From an uncultured Muribaculaceae bacterium (GTDB taxonomy: Bacteria; Bacteroidota; Bacteroidia; Bacteroidales; Muribaculaceae): DNA of 64,000 bases. A model generated the notes under the pieces. The model was not told the DNA's origin, ran no database searches, and saw only the letters and a list, made by a program, of their open reading frames with translations. The stretch covers positions 27,625 to 91,624 of the forward strand of contig CAJTOB010000001.1 in NCBI GenBank assembly GCA_910578035.1, in the 5' to 3' direction. Below are positions 1 to 9,174 of the stretch, piece after piece; within the stretch, counting starts at the first letter, position 1; each line of letters begins with the position of its first letter. The translations under genes and the position numbers were made by a program.

Positions 1-171
1 ATTGCTGAAGAGGAATGCACCATCGCACGTTTCAAATCTGCTTGTTCCGAGCGCCTCGGCCTCATTATCACTGTGGCCGGTATCTTACTGCTCGGTATCG
101 TTAGCTGCTGCTACAGCTCGCTGCTCGACCTCACATCGGTAAGCCAGATGCAGATGTACTTCATACACTAA
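1..171 (+). CDS. C-terminal end of a membrane protein, possibly NADH-quinone oxidoreductase subunit N
   Basis: Only the last 56 codons are in the window; the frame is open from base 1 and stops with TAA. The fragment has a charged stretch, then one hydrophobic helix (LGLIITVAGILLLGIVSCC) and a short polar tail ending MQMYFIH. That layout resembles the C-terminus of NuoN-type proton-pumping subunits in Bacteroidota, but too little is visible to be certain, and other polytopic membrane proteins fit as well. A strong hairpin terminator follows 31 bases after the stop, so this is probably the last gene of its operon. Confidence 0.45.
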   Translation: MAEEECTIARFKSACSERLGLIITVAGILLLGIVSCCYSSLLDLTSVSQMQMYFIH

Positions 172-202
172 CTACAAACACATATTCAACCATCAAAGTG
201 TG

Positions 203-238
203 AGTGCCGCGAGGAGCAATCCCCGCGGCACTTTTTTT
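203..238 (+). terminator. Rho-independent terminator
   Basis: A perfect 9-bp stem (AGTGCCGCG at 203-211 with CGCGGCACT at 224-232) is followed by seven T residues. It ends transcription of the gene cut by the left edge and separates it from the convergent minus-strand helicase gene. Confidence 0.85.
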
Positions 239-273
239 AAGATGTTATTAAACAAACTCTAAGTTAGCAAAAA

Positions 274-2757
274 TCAGAAATGAAAGGCGCTTTCCTCGCG
301 CACCGCAAGCGCCACCTCGTCTTTCGGCAGCTCCTCGAACGACTCCAGCAGCGAATCAAGCATCATATCGCTCGTCCATGGAGTCCGGCCCACATACAGC
401 CGCTCCTTGGCCCTCGAGAAAGCTACATATAGAAGCCGGGCGTAATCTTTGGCTGTGCCGGGCCGCGACCTTGCGTCAAGCACTATCACATTATCCATTT
501 CAAGCCCCTTGGCCTTGTGCACAGTCATCACCGACAGACGTTCCGACACAATTCCGTTAGCCAGAAGGTCCGATTCGTTGAAAGCCGTAAGGTCGCAAAG
601 ATGTGCATCGGCCTGTGCCTTGAGATTCGGTTCGGTCTCCTTGTCTGTCACAATGCTTTCTATCATTTCAAGAAAATACCCCCAGTAGCGTATCGGCCCG
701 ATATAACCGCGGTTGCTAAAGTAATTTCTGGCCTCCTGCAGCGCCTCTGTAAGCGACCCCGAATCCTCCTCCATCATACTCCTTGCCGAGCTGTACAGTG
801 GCTCGTAAGCGGCTTTGAAACGCATTGCCGCTTTCCTCACATTGCCGTTGTTTCTGATTTTCGCATGACGCCCGGTCTTAGACCGTGCCATCGGCTCAAG
901 TGCGTTCATAAGTTCGGCTGTGGCCGCAACATCATCAAGCGCGTTGTGGCTGTTCACTCCATCGAGCTTCAGCACCGTTATAAGATTTGCCAGTTTGTGC
1001 GACCGCAGAGTCGGCAGAAGTAATTGCGACAACAGCAACGTATCTACGGACCGCTCCTCGTCGCAAAGCACCGGCGGAACGGCAATATCGCATCGTATCG
1101 CATAGTTATGACGAAGAATCGCGCGGTCAAAGGCAAGATTATGCCCCGCAATCACGCTGTCATCGCCTAAAAAGTCGGCAAAACGGGCAAAAGCCTCCTC
1201 GGGCTCCAGCAAATCAGCTTCCGCATAGGCTTCACGCATCGGATTATCCGTGCCGTCCGATAAAAAACGTGGGATAGACTTCTCGGTGCGTATAAATACG
1301 CAGAATCTGCCGCCCTCAGTCTCGCGACCACCCTGCAGTTTTATGGCGGCAATCTGTATCACATCGTCGTGCCATACATCAAGCCCCGTCGTCTCAGTAT
1401 CTACAACCACTATCGGCCTTTCATCATCGCTCATGATGTCGCAGAAGCGCTCTATGGCCGTAGGCCGGTCCAGCCACAGCAGTTCATCGCCCGACATGGC
1501 ACCGTCGCGAAGCAGATTCATAAGCTGCCGCGAGCCGCTGAGTGTGCGCACGGCCCGTGTCTGATACAGCAACCGTGCCCATTCCTGATGCCGTGTAGGC
1601 CGCTGCACTACCGCCAGATGCGCCCAAATGGTCTTGAATGCCGCCTGATGGAACATATCAGGCCGCGACACATGGAAAAACTCCAGCCCGTGGTCGGCCA
1701 GAATGTCGGCCATTTCCTGAGCCTGGCGGTTCGTGTGCACCAGTATGGCTGTGTTCTGGGTCGGATTCTCCTTCAGAAGTCTCCGGGCCTGTGCCGCCGC
1801 CATGAGCAGCAGAGTGCCCGCATCGCCTGTCCAGGTCAGAAGCGGGTGTGGCGTTTTTCCCTCCGCTACAGCCTCAGGAAGATACCTCGCGTCTATGCCG
1901 AGGTATTTTACGGCAATACGGTTACAAAGATTCACAAGATAATCCGGCGAACGGTAATTACGCTGCAGGCGCAGCACATTCGGCCCGCATTGTCTCTTCA
2001 CCTCGTCGAGCGCACGTCCGCCGGCCCCGAGAAAACCGAATATCGCCTGTTGCTCGTCGCCGAGATAGAGAGCCGTCCGCCGTCGTTCGCACACACCGTC
2101 GATTATTGCAAGCTGAAGAGGCGTCATATCCTGAACCTCGTCTATCTGCACCCATGTATATCCCCTCATGGCATATCGGTCGGCGTTTCCGTCCAGTAGA
2201 GCAGTAAAAGTCATGCGCAGAATATCGTCGTAGTCTACGAGCCTGTTCAACTCCTTGAACCGATTGTAAGCCTCTATCCGTTCATAGTCCTCCTCCGTGG
2301 GGTAGCTCTGCGGACGCCTTACAACTCTGTCAGGGTGGTCGTGTTCAAGCTGATATGCATAAGCGGCTTTGTCGAGGAAATCCTTTATGCCCCTTGAATC
2401 CGTAATGCCGTGGACCGAACCGAGATATTCGGCCACATCTTCCTCATCGATAACAGATGTATCCGGGCTTACAAGCCGGTTCGCATGCAGGAACCGGAAG
2501 CAGAAACTATGGATATTGCCGATGAAAAGCCCCCTCGGGGCAGCCCCGACGTATTCGTGTACGCGCCGGGCCATTTCGCGGGCAGCCCGGTTGGTGAAAG
2601 TCAGGCAAAGCATTTTGTCGAAATCCACCCCACGCACCGTGTTGGCATGAAAAACACGCCGGGCAAGGATGTGGGTTTTTCCGCATCCCGGCCCGGCGAG
2701 TAAAAGTGCCTGGCAGTCGTAAAGTTCTACAGCCTTACGCTGGTGTCTGTCTATCAT
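274..2757 (-). CDS. UvrD/PcrA-type DNA helicase with an internal DnaQ-like 3'-5' exonuclease domain
   Basis: An 827-residue superfamily 1A helicase. Visible motifs: Walker A GPGCGKT (22-28), motif Ia-like CLTFTNRAAREM (51-62), Walker B IDEVQD (205-210), LGDEQQAIFGF (232-242), motif IV RNYRSP (266-271), motif V MTVHKAKGLE (744-753) and motif VI YVAFSRAKERL (777-787). Between the helicase halves, about residues 445-620, lies a complete DEDDh exonuclease: DTETTGLD (D453, E455), GHNLAFDRA (D544) and HNALDD (H604, D609). All four acidic residues and the His are present, so both activities look intact. It is the last gene of the minus-strand recycling operon, overlapping the SGNH hydrolase gene by 4 bases (ATGA). 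A role in DNA repair or recombination is inferred from the family. Its link to cell-wall genes may be only positional. Confidence 0.9.
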   Translation of the reverse strand: MIDRHQRKAVELYDCQALLLAGPGCGKTHILARRVFHANTVRGVDFDKMLCLTFTNRAAREMARRVHEYVGAAPRGLFIGNIHSFCFRFLHANRLVSPDTSVIDEEDVAEYLGSVHGITDSRGIKDFLDKAAYAYQLEHDHPDRVVRRPQSYPTEEDYERIEAYNRFKELNRLVDYDDILRMTFTALLDGNADRYAMRGYTWVQIDEVQDMTPLQLAIIDGVCERRRTALYLGDEQQAIFGFLGAGGRALDEVKRQCGPNVLRLQRNYRSPDYLVNLCNRIAVKYLGIDARYLPEAVAEGKTPHPLLTWTGDAGTLLLMAAAQARRLLKENPTQNTAILVHTNRQAQEMADILADHGLEFFHVSRPDMFHQAAFKTIWAHLAVVQRPTRHQEWARLLYQTRAVRTLSGSRQLMNLLRDGAMSGDELLWLDRPTAIERFCDIMSDDERPIVVVDTETTGLDVWHDDVIQIAAIKLQGGRETEGGRFCVFIRTEKSIPRFLSDGTDNPMREAYAEADLLEPEEAFARFADFLGDDSVIAGHNLAFDRAILRHNYAIRCDIAVPPVLCDEERSVDTLLLSQLLLPTLRSHKLANLITVLKLDGVNSHNALDDVAATAELMNALEPMARSKTGRHAKIRNNGNVRKAAMRFKAAYEPLYSSARSMMEEDSGSLTEALQEARNYFSNRGYIGPIRYWGYFLEMIESIVTDKETEPNLKAQADAHLCDLTAFNESDLLANGIVSERLSVMTVHKAKGLEMDNVIVLDARSRPGTAKDYARLLYVAFSRAKERLYVGRTPWTSDMMLDSLLESFEELPKDEVALAVREESAFHF

Positions 2758-3425
2758 TCGGTTGCATAGGGCTTGATGATGGAGCCCCAGATGCGGTATC
2801 CTTCAGGTTTGAGGTGAAGGCCGTCAGTCGTAAGCTCACTCCGCAGATTCCCGTCTGCGTCAGTGAAAAGTGGATATAGATTTATCCACGTCACATCGAG
2901 AGCCGGAGCCTCTGCCGCCAGTATGGCATTGATTTCGCGCACCACGGGTTCCTTGTCCTTGATGCGGCTGTATCGGCCGAATGAATTGTTGATAGGCAGA
3001 AGCGACTGCAGATATACTTTCGTATCAGGACTTTCGGCATGTATCCGCTTCACAACGTCTATTATCGACATCGCCACAGAATCGGCCGGTATGGCATGGC
3101 TCACATCGTTCACACCGCAAAGCAGGAAAATCTTCGACGGCTTGCCGTCTGTCACATCGCTAAGACGTTCGGCAATACCCTCCGACGTGTCGCCAATTAT
3201 ACCGCGGTTCACAACATCGGGCAGCCCTGTAAGCTCGGCCCAGTCGCCTCCCTCGGTCTGGCTGTCGCCCAGAAAAACGACCGCACCGGCCTTCACGCCC
3301 TCTTTCTTGAACATTGCAGCCCGTTCGAGATAGTGGGGTGTCGGCTCTTCTTTCGGCAGACGTGCGTCAGCCGAAACAAGGCCGGCGGCAATAAGAGCGC
3401 CGGCTATGACAATACGTTTCATCAT
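2754..3425 (-). CDS. Exported SGNH/GDSL-family hydrolase
   Basis: A 223-residue protein with an N-terminal signal peptide (about residues 1-22). SGNH block I is FLGDSQT with nucleophile S55, block II has G75 in NRGIIGD, block III is GVND with N106, and block V is DGLHL with D201 and H204, so the catalytic set is complete. The family comprises esterases, lipases and acetylesterases acting on acylated sugars. It overlaps murQ upstream and the helicase gene downstream by 4 bases each, which implies translational coupling. In this operon a plausible job is removing O-acetyl groups from cell-wall sugars so they can be processed; that is inference, and other periplasmic esterase roles are possible. 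Confidence 0.85.
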   Translation of the reverse strand: MMKRIVIAGALIAAGLVSADARLPKEEPTPHYLERAAMFKKEGVKAGAVVFLGDSQTEGGDWAELTGLPDVVNRGIIGDTSEGIAERLSDVTDGKPSKIFLLCGVNDVSHAIPADSVAMSIIDVVKRIHAESPDTKVYLQSLLPINNSFGRYSRIKDKEPVVREINAILAAEAPALDVTWINLYPLFTDADGNLRSELTTDGLHLKPEGYRIWGSIIKPYATE

Positions 3426-4249
3426 TCCGCAGTTTCTTGTTCGCGGTATGCGTCCACAGCCTTCTTCACAGAACCGTGCATCAGCAGCAGACGCTTGGCC
3501 TCATCGTAGGGCAGAGCGAGTTCTTCAACAATCATGCGTGTGCCGCGGTCAACAAGCTTCGCGTTCGACAACTGCATGTTTACCATCTTGTTGCCCTTCA
3601 CGCGGCCCATCTTTATCATCACCGACGTTGTAATCATGTTGCAGATCATCTTCTGCCCCGTGCCGCTCTTCATGCGCGAGCTACCGGTCACATACTCCGG
3701 TCCTACAATCATTTCTATCGCTATATCGGCGGCCTCGCTCACGGGAGCGTCCGGATTAGAGGTGATGGCGGCGGTCAGTATTCCGTGGCGGCGGCACTCC
3801 TCGAGCGCGCCGATTACATATGGCGTAGTGCCTGAAGCCGCGATTCCTATTACAGTATCCTTGTCGTTGATGCCGAATGCCTCGAGGTCTTTCCAGCCCT
3901 GAGCCGTGTTGTCCTCCGCGTTTTCAACAGGATTGCGCAGAGCAGTGTCGCCGCCGGCGATAAGACCGATGACCCACGACGGGTCCATGCCGAATGTCGG
4001 AGGAATTTCCGAAGCGTCCAGAACGCCCAGACGGCCCGATGTGCCCGCGCCGATATAGAAAATGCGGCCGCCGCGCTTCATGCGGGGCACAATTTCGCTC
4101 ACTAATTTCTCGATGGCCGGCAGAGCCTTTTCCACTGCCAGTGCCACCTTCTTGTCCTCATTGTTGATGTCGTGCAGTATTTCTCCTACAGATTTCTTCT
4201 CAAGGTCGTTGTAAAGCGAAGACTGTTCGCTGATTTTGACAAAAGCCAT
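3422..4249 (-). CDS. murQ: N-acetylmuramic acid 6-phosphate etherase
   Basis: A 275-residue SIS-domain protein of typical MurQ length. It cleaves the lactyl ether of MurNAc-6-phosphate in the cytoplasm, giving GlcNAc-6-phosphate and D-lactate. The signature loop YIGAGTSGRLGVLDASE (65-81) and the NPVENAEDN segment (106-114) are intact; E81 and one of E109/E112 match the two glutamates needed by characterised MurQ enzymes. It follows the murT-murK pair after a 65-base gap and overlaps the SGNH hydrolase gene by 4 bases. The D-lactate product is the expected substrate of the FAD/Fe-S dehydrogenase encoded upstream in the same operon. Confidence 0.95.
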   Translation of the reverse strand: MAFVKISEQSSLYNDLEKKSVGEILHDINNEDKKVALAVEKALPAIEKLVSEIVPRMKRGGRIFYIGAGTSGRLGVLDASEIPPTFGMDPSWVIGLIAGGDTALRNPVENAEDNTAQGWKDLEAFGINDKDTVIGIAASGTTPYVIGALEECRRHGILTAAITSNPDAPVSEAADIAIEMIVGPEYVTGSSRMKSGTGQKMICNMITTSVMIKMGRVKGNKMVNMQLSNAKLVDRGTRMIVEELALPYDEAKRLLLMHGSVKKAVDAYREQETAE

Positions 4250-4314
4250 TGTTATATGATGAATTTATATTGTCTGAATTAGTCCATATCCCCTTCTTGG
4301 GGCAATCTTTTCCC

Positions 4315-5166
4315 TCAGGCCTCAGCGTGATAGCTCAGCAGACCCTCCATAGGGCTCTTGATAACTTTTCCGATGGTGCAGCCGGTGTTGCGGGCAGCCT
4401 CTTCCAGCACTGGCTTGAAGTAGTATGCTATCGAGCCTACGAAGTTCACTTTATGGGCCTCGTAGCCGGTATATTGCATTACATTGCGCTTGAAGAATGC
4501 CGTGAAAGTGCTCAGCACCATATCATGGATTTCCTTCACATCGATATGCTTCGAAATGAACGGTGTCACAGACGCCAGAAAACGGTTCGGCTGAGGCTCG
4601 CGATACACTCGGCGGATAATTGTCAGAAGGTCGAGCGAATACTCTTCGAGGAATTCGGCTCTCACCGTTGCCGGAAGCTGATTCTTGAGCACATCGCCCA
4701 GGAAAAGCTTGCCAAGCACGGCACCGCTGCCTTCATCGCCCAGTATGAATCCCAGGGGCGACACATTGGCCGCTATGCCGGTGCCGTCGTAGAGACACGA
4801 ATTCGACCCCGTGCCCATGATGCACGCTATGCCGGGCTCATGGCCGCACAAAGCGCGTGCTGCCGCCAGAAGGTCGGTATAGACCTCTACCTTGTCTGCA
4901 CCGGGCAGATTAGCCTTGATGGCACATGCTACATTGGAGCATACTTCTGTCGAAATGCAGCCCGCTCCATAGAAATATACCTCTTTTATATCGGCGGCAT
5001 AGTCGGAAAGTTCAGGCATCAGTTCTGCGCCGATTCGGCCGCGCATTTCTTCTTCAGTGAGCATTACGGCATTCATGCCCATGGTGAAAACTTGCTTTTC
5101 CACCTTTTTGCCGTTGAGAAGACACCAGTCGATTTTGGTGCTTCCGCAGTCTGCGATAAGTATCAT
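4315..5166 (-). CDS. murK: BadF/BadG-family MurNAc/GlcNAc kinase
   Basis: A 283-residue actin-like ATPase-fold sugar kinase. The phosphate-1 motif DCGSTKIDW (6-14), an adenosine-side GTGSNSCLYDG motif and GDEGSGAVLGK match the BadF/BadG/N-acetylglucosamine kinase family, which includes the MurK enzymes of Clostridium acetobutylicum and Tannerella forsythia that phosphorylate MurNAc and GlcNAc at O6. Its start overlaps the end of the membrane transporter gene by 4 bases and murQ follows, reproducing the murT-murK-murQ order known from Tannerella. The product MurNAc-6-phosphate would feed MurQ directly. Preference for MurNAc over GlcNAc is inferred from context only. Confidence 0.85.
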   Translation of the reverse strand: MILIADCGSTKIDWCLLNGKKVEKQVFTMGMNAVMLTEEEMRGRIGAELMPELSDYAADIKEVYFYGAGCISTEVCSNVACAIKANLPGADKVEVYTDLLAAARALCGHEPGIACIMGTGSNSCLYDGTGIAANVSPLGFILGDEGSGAVLGKLFLGDVLKNQLPATVRAEFLEEYSLDLLTIIRRVYREPQPNRFLASVTPFISKHIDVKEIHDMVLSTFTAFFKRNVMQYTGYEAHKVNFVGSIAYYFKPVLEEAARNTGCTIGKVIKSPMEGLLSYHAEA

Positions 5167-6347
5167 ATCTTTATATATATTTTCTTTTTATAGAGAATGT
5201 ATCCTATGCACCAGTTGAACAGCACAAACAGGATAGCGAATATAAGTGATGCGAGAGTGGCGTTAGTGCCGCATAATGGCAGCAGGAAACCCTCGTAAAT
5301 CAAGCCTTTGATGCTTATGAGGCCCGAGTCGTTGCCCGAATAAGGCACTTTCACCGTGCCGATGACAATGCTCAGAACCGCACCGAGACAGTACATGAAC
5401 AGCGGATTTATTCCGAAAGCCTCGAAGAACCGGCACCATTTCCGTTTGCCCTTGATGTCGATAATCCATATCAGCAGACCAAGGAACAAGGACGCCAGAC
5501 CGCACGTTGTCAGCACAAAAGTGGGCGACCATACCTTCTTGTTTATCGGCAGGCCGTATGAAAGCAGAAATCCCGCAAAAGTCAGTATCGTGCCTACGAT
5601 AAAGAGACTGTTGATACGCTTTTCATTGTCTTTGGTCTTCATTATAAGGCCGCCGCAGATAAAGCCGATAAGCATGTGGGCGATCGACGGCAGTGTGCTC
5701 AGCAGGCCTTCCGGGTCAAATTTAAGTCGCACACCGTCCATGCTCGAAGTGTACATATGGTCGGGCCCGAGCACTTTGCGGTCTATTATAGAAATGATGT
5801 TGGTGTCGGCAAAATTATAGCCTTCGCCGAAGATAAGCAATAGAGAGTAGACCGCAAGCATTCCGCCGACAGCCCAGGGCAAGGCCTTCGGACGCACCGT
5901 GAGCGCTATCACCGACCCTATGCCATAGCATAGCGCCAGGCGAGGCATCACTCCGAGTATGCGGATACGGTCAAAGCAGAACACCGCCTCAGTGAAAGTC
6001 TTCGTGCCCAGGACACCCCGCAGGAAAAGCCCCAGCCAGGCAATGAACATGCCTATAAGGAAAATCACCACCGTCCGTCGCACAATCTTCCACAGACAGC
6101 TGCCCGTCAGAGTGAAATCGTACTTCCTAAGCGAAAAATACGTGGAAATACCCATGATAAACATGAAAAACGGAAACACAAGGTCTGTCGGTGTCAGTCC
6201 GTTCCATTCTGCATGGGCGAGAGGAGCATAGATATGCCCCCACGAACCGGGATTGTTTACCAGAATCATTCCCGCGATAGTGATACCGCGAAGAATATCG
6301 AGGGCAAGAAGTCTCCCGTTGTTGTTTTTAGATAATGATTGGCTCAT
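5163..6347 (-). CDS. murT: MurT-like inner-membrane protein (DUF5009/NagX family), predicted MurNAc importer
   Basis: A 394-residue protein with about ten hydrophobic segments. The N-terminal signature LALDILRGITIAGMILVNNP and FPFFMFIMG place it with the DUF5009/DUF1624 group related to lysosomal heparan-alpha-glucosaminide acetyltransferase. In Tannerella forsythia a member of this group, named MurT, takes MurNAc across the inner membrane and is encoded directly before murK and murQ; the gene order here is identical. This murT is unrelated to the amidotransferase MurT of Gram-positive bacteria. An acyltransferase activity is the alternative reading, because the family is often annotated that way. 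The C-terminus is lysine-rich (YKKKIYIKI). Confidence 0.75.
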   Translation of the reverse strand: MSQSLSKNNNGRLLALDILRGITIAGMILVNNPGSWGHIYAPLAHAEWNGLTPTDLVFPFFMFIMGISTYFSLRKYDFTLTGSCLWKIVRRTVVIFLIGMFIAWLGLFLRGVLGTKTFTEAVFCFDRIRILGVMPRLALCYGIGSVIALTVRPKALPWAVGGMLAVYSLLLIFGEGYNFADTNIISIIDRKVLGPDHMYTSSMDGVRLKFDPEGLLSTLPSIAHMLIGFICGGLIMKTKDNEKRINSLFIVGTILTFAGFLLSYGLPINKKVWSPTFVLTTCGLASLFLGLLIWIIDIKGKRKWCRFFEAFGINPLFMYCLGAVLSIVIGTVKVPYSGNDSGLISIKGLIYEGFLLPLCGTNATLASLIFAILFVLFNWCIGYILYKKKIYIKI

Positions 6348-6354
6348 GGTTCGT

Positions 6355-9147
6355 TTATTTGGTTGGTTCAGTGCATTCGTCTACAAGATACACTATCGAT
6401 TTGTATGATATTCCGCTATGGGTCGTAAGACCGATTTCGCACGTGCGCGAGTTCGAATATCCTTCCTTCGCTCCGGACGCTTCTATTGCCGGTCTGAGCT
6501 TGCGCAGCCCCCATTTGTTCAATTCCGGGAACGTGAAGCCCTTGTCGCCTGCGAAGCCGCAGCACCCGATTTCTGTCGGCACTGTCACGTGGCGCGAACA
6601 CATCGAAGCCAGTGTCACCATTTTGCCGGCTATTCCCATGCGACGTGTCGAGCAAGTTATATGCACGGCTATCGGAGTATCTGTCGGAGTGAATTTTAGG
6701 TGAGGAGCAAGATGGTCCAGTATAAATTCGGCCGGTTCGAAAAGAGGCATGCTCTTTATATGTTCGCGCATGCGGTGCAGACACGGGCTCTGGTCGCATA
6801 CCACAGGAATCTTCCCGCCTTCCGACGCGATTGCAAGCGCGGCCTCCAGTTCGGCCGTCTTTTGGTCGGCGATATCAGGCATACCCTTGCTTTCCCATAT
6901 CATTCCGCAGCATAAACCGTCCATATTCTTCGGGAAAATCACCTGATAACCTGCTTTTTTGCATAGTCGCACAAATACGTCGGCCAGTGCCTCGGGGCGC
7001 CCTTTCTCTTCTTCGCCCGGGCCCATCACACGGTTGATGCACGAAGGGAAATAGACAACTTTACGCTCTTCAGGAGCGGTGGTCGCCAGATGGCCCGGGT
7101 TGAAAGGCGAGGGTAGGGCAGGTGTCCATAGCGGAAGCCCCGCTTTATGAAGCACTCGGCCGACACGCTCAACGCCCTTGTCGCCTATGATGCTGTGAGC
7201 AACAGAGGCTGCTCCGAGAGCAAGGCGCAGGCCGTCGCTCACACCGCCGAGGTGCTCGGCTGCCCATTTGCCCGCTTTTCTGCCATTGGCCGATAGGTCG
7301 TTCTGCCTTATGTCGTGTATGAGATCGGCCGTATTGATACCCATCGGGCACGATGTGCTGCAAAGGCCGTCGCCGGCGCAGGTCTCGCGGCCATAGTACA
7401 CAAATCCTTTTTCAAGCGCCTTCAGACGCTCAGGGTCGGAGTCGTCGCGGCGCAGACGCGATATCTCGCGCTGAGTCACGATTCGCTGGCGTGCCGACAG
7501 AGTAAGCCCGCAGCTCACACAGTTGACTTCGCAGAAGCCGCACTCTATACATCTGTCTACATTGGCATTGCACAGGGGCAGCGGCTTCATGGACCGCACA
7601 TAGCAGTCCGGGTCATCGTTAAAAATTACACCTGGATTAAGAATGCCCTGCGGGTCGAACGCTGACTTCACCCGCTTCATGAGCGCCCAGGCTTTCGAGC
7701 CCCATTCCGCTTCAACAAAAGGAGCCATATTGCGTCCGGTGCCATGCTCGGCTTTAAGCGAACCGTTGAAACGGCCTACGACCAGCGCCTCTATCTCTTT
7801 CATCAGGTGCTTGTACTTGTCTACATCGGCCTGCGTCTCAAAGCTCTGAGCAAGTATGAAGTGGAAGTTACCCGCCAGAGCGTGGCCGTAGATACAGGCC
7901 TCGTCGTAGCCGCAGTCTTCGAGCATCTGGGCCAGGGCTACTATACCCTCGGCCAAATCATCGATATGGAAAGCCACATCCTCTATAAGCGCGGTAGTGC
8001 CTGCCGGGCGAGTGCCGCCTACGGCCGGAAATACGCCTGAGCGCATCTGCCACCACGCCGCAACCTCCGTCGGATCGGTCGAGAAGTGTGCCGGAAAAGC
8101 CAGCTTGAAAGGTTCGATGACCTTCATTGTGGCGTCAATCTGGCTCTGAAGGTCTTCTTGGGTGTCCGCTTCGGTTGAAAGTAGCAGGGCGGTCAGGCCT
8201 TCTCCGTGCGGGTCATGCACAGAAGCAAGCGATTTCTTGTCGAGAAGCTCGCAGCTTTGCACCGTGCCGGCCTTATGCAGGGCCACCACTGCGCGGGCTG
8301 CCTCTGCCATATCGTCGAAATAAAGCATTGCGGAGGCCGAAAATTCAATCTCGGGCGCAGTGTTGATGCTCACCTCGCTGATGAAAGCAAGAGTGCCCTC
8401 GCTGCCCACCATGCAGTGGGCAAGAATGTCGAACGGGTCTTCAAAAACGATGAAAGGAAGCAGATTAAGCCCCGTCACATTCTTTATCGAATATTTGTGC
8501 CGTATATGCTCGTAGAGTTCCTTGTCGGCCGCTATGGCGCGGCGTATTTGCTCCAGCTCGTCTAAAAGCGCGCCGTGGGTCTGCCTGAACGATTCTCGCG
8601 ATTTCTCGTCGGAAGTGTCGAGTACTGTTCCGTCGGCCAGTACAATGCGTATCGAACGCAGCATACGGTCGCTGTTGGCATGCGTGCCGCACTTCATGCC
8701 CGAGGCATTGTTGGCTACGATACCGCCGACCATCGCCGATTTTGTCGACGCCGGGTCGGGCGTGAACACTCGCTTATAAGGTTTCAGAATCTCTCCCACG
8801 CGAGCCCCCACAATACCGGGCTGAAGGGCTATCGAATGCGCCTCAGGGTCGAGAATACGATAGTTCTCCCACGACTTGCCTGCAACCAGAAGCACTGAGT
8901 CTGATATGGCCTGCCCCGAAAGGCTCGTGCCTGCCGCACGGAATGTCACAGGCACCTCCAGTGCCGACGCTGCCTTCAGAGCCAGCGATGCTTCTTCTTC
9001 ATTTTCAAGACGCACCACAACCTTGGGTATCAGACGGTAGAAACCGGCATCGGTGCCCCAGGCAAGTGTCCTGAGTGGGTCGGTGTAGATGCGCTTGCGG
9101 TCTATAAGACGCGATATCTCATTTATATAGCTGGCGTATTTGTCCAT
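6355..9147 (-). CDS. FAD-binding, iron-sulfur D-lactate dehydrogenase (GlcD-GlcF-like fusion)
   Basis: A 930-residue single-chain flavoprotein. Order of domains: PCMH-type FAD-binding (AAGTSLSGQA near 68-77, then VGGIVANNASGMKCG), FAD-oxidase C-terminal domain to about 490 (HGTGRNM), two ferredoxin-like clusters (CIECGFCEVNC near 533, CAGDGLCSTSCP near 590) and two cysteine-rich CCG segments (CCGMIWESKG near 745, CCGFAGDKG near 862). This layout is that of respiratory D-2-hydroxyacid dehydrogenases, which include Fe-S D-lactate dehydrogenases passing electrons to quinone. MurQ in the same operon makes D-lactate, so D-lactate is the most likely substrate; glycolate or D-2-hydroxyglutarate are alternatives. 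It lies 7 bases upstream of murT. Confidence 0.85.
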   Translation of the reverse strand: MDKYASYINEISRLIDRKRIYTDPLRTLAWGTDAGFYRLIPKVVVRLENEEEASLALKAASALEVPVTFRAAGTSLSGQAISDSVLLVAGKSWENYRILDPEAHSIALQPGIVGARVGEILKPYKRVFTPDPASTKSAMVGGIVANNASGMKCGTHANSDRMLRSIRIVLADGTVLDTSDEKSRESFRQTHGALLDELEQIRRAIAADKELYEHIRHKYSIKNVTGLNLLPFIVFEDPFDILAHCMVGSEGTLAFISEVSINTAPEIEFSASAMLYFDDMAEAARAVVALHKAGTVQSCELLDKKSLASVHDPHGEGLTALLLSTEADTQEDLQSQIDATMKVIEPFKLAFPAHFSTDPTEVAAWWQMRSGVFPAVGGTRPAGTTALIEDVAFHIDDLAEGIVALAQMLEDCGYDEACIYGHALAGNFHFILAQSFETQADVDKYKHLMKEIEALVVGRFNGSLKAEHGTGRNMAPFVEAEWGSKAWALMKRVKSAFDPQGILNPGVIFNDDPDCYVRSMKPLPLCNANVDRCIECGFCEVNCVSCGLTLSARQRIVTQREISRLRRDDSDPERLKALEKGFVYYGRETCAGDGLCSTSCPMGINTADLIHDIRQNDLSANGRKAGKWAAEHLGGVSDGLRLALGAASVAHSIIGDKGVERVGRVLHKAGLPLWTPALPSPFNPGHLATTAPEERKVVYFPSCINRVMGPGEEEKGRPEALADVFVRLCKKAGYQVIFPKNMDGLCCGMIWESKGMPDIADQKTAELEAALAIASEGGKIPVVCDQSPCLHRMREHIKSMPLFEPAEFILDHLAPHLKFTPTDTPIAVHITCSTRRMGIAGKMVTLASMCSRHVTVPTEIGCCGFAGDKGFTFPELNKWGLRKLRPAIEASGAKEGYSNSRTCEIGLTTHSGISYKSIVYLVDECTEPTK

Positions 9148-9174
9148 AGTCGTGGGAGAGTGGTGTTGGGGATT

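Noticed and set aside
4249..5193. 314-codon open frame on the plus strand
   Set aside because: It is antisense to murK, which is confirmed by kinase motifs and operon context.
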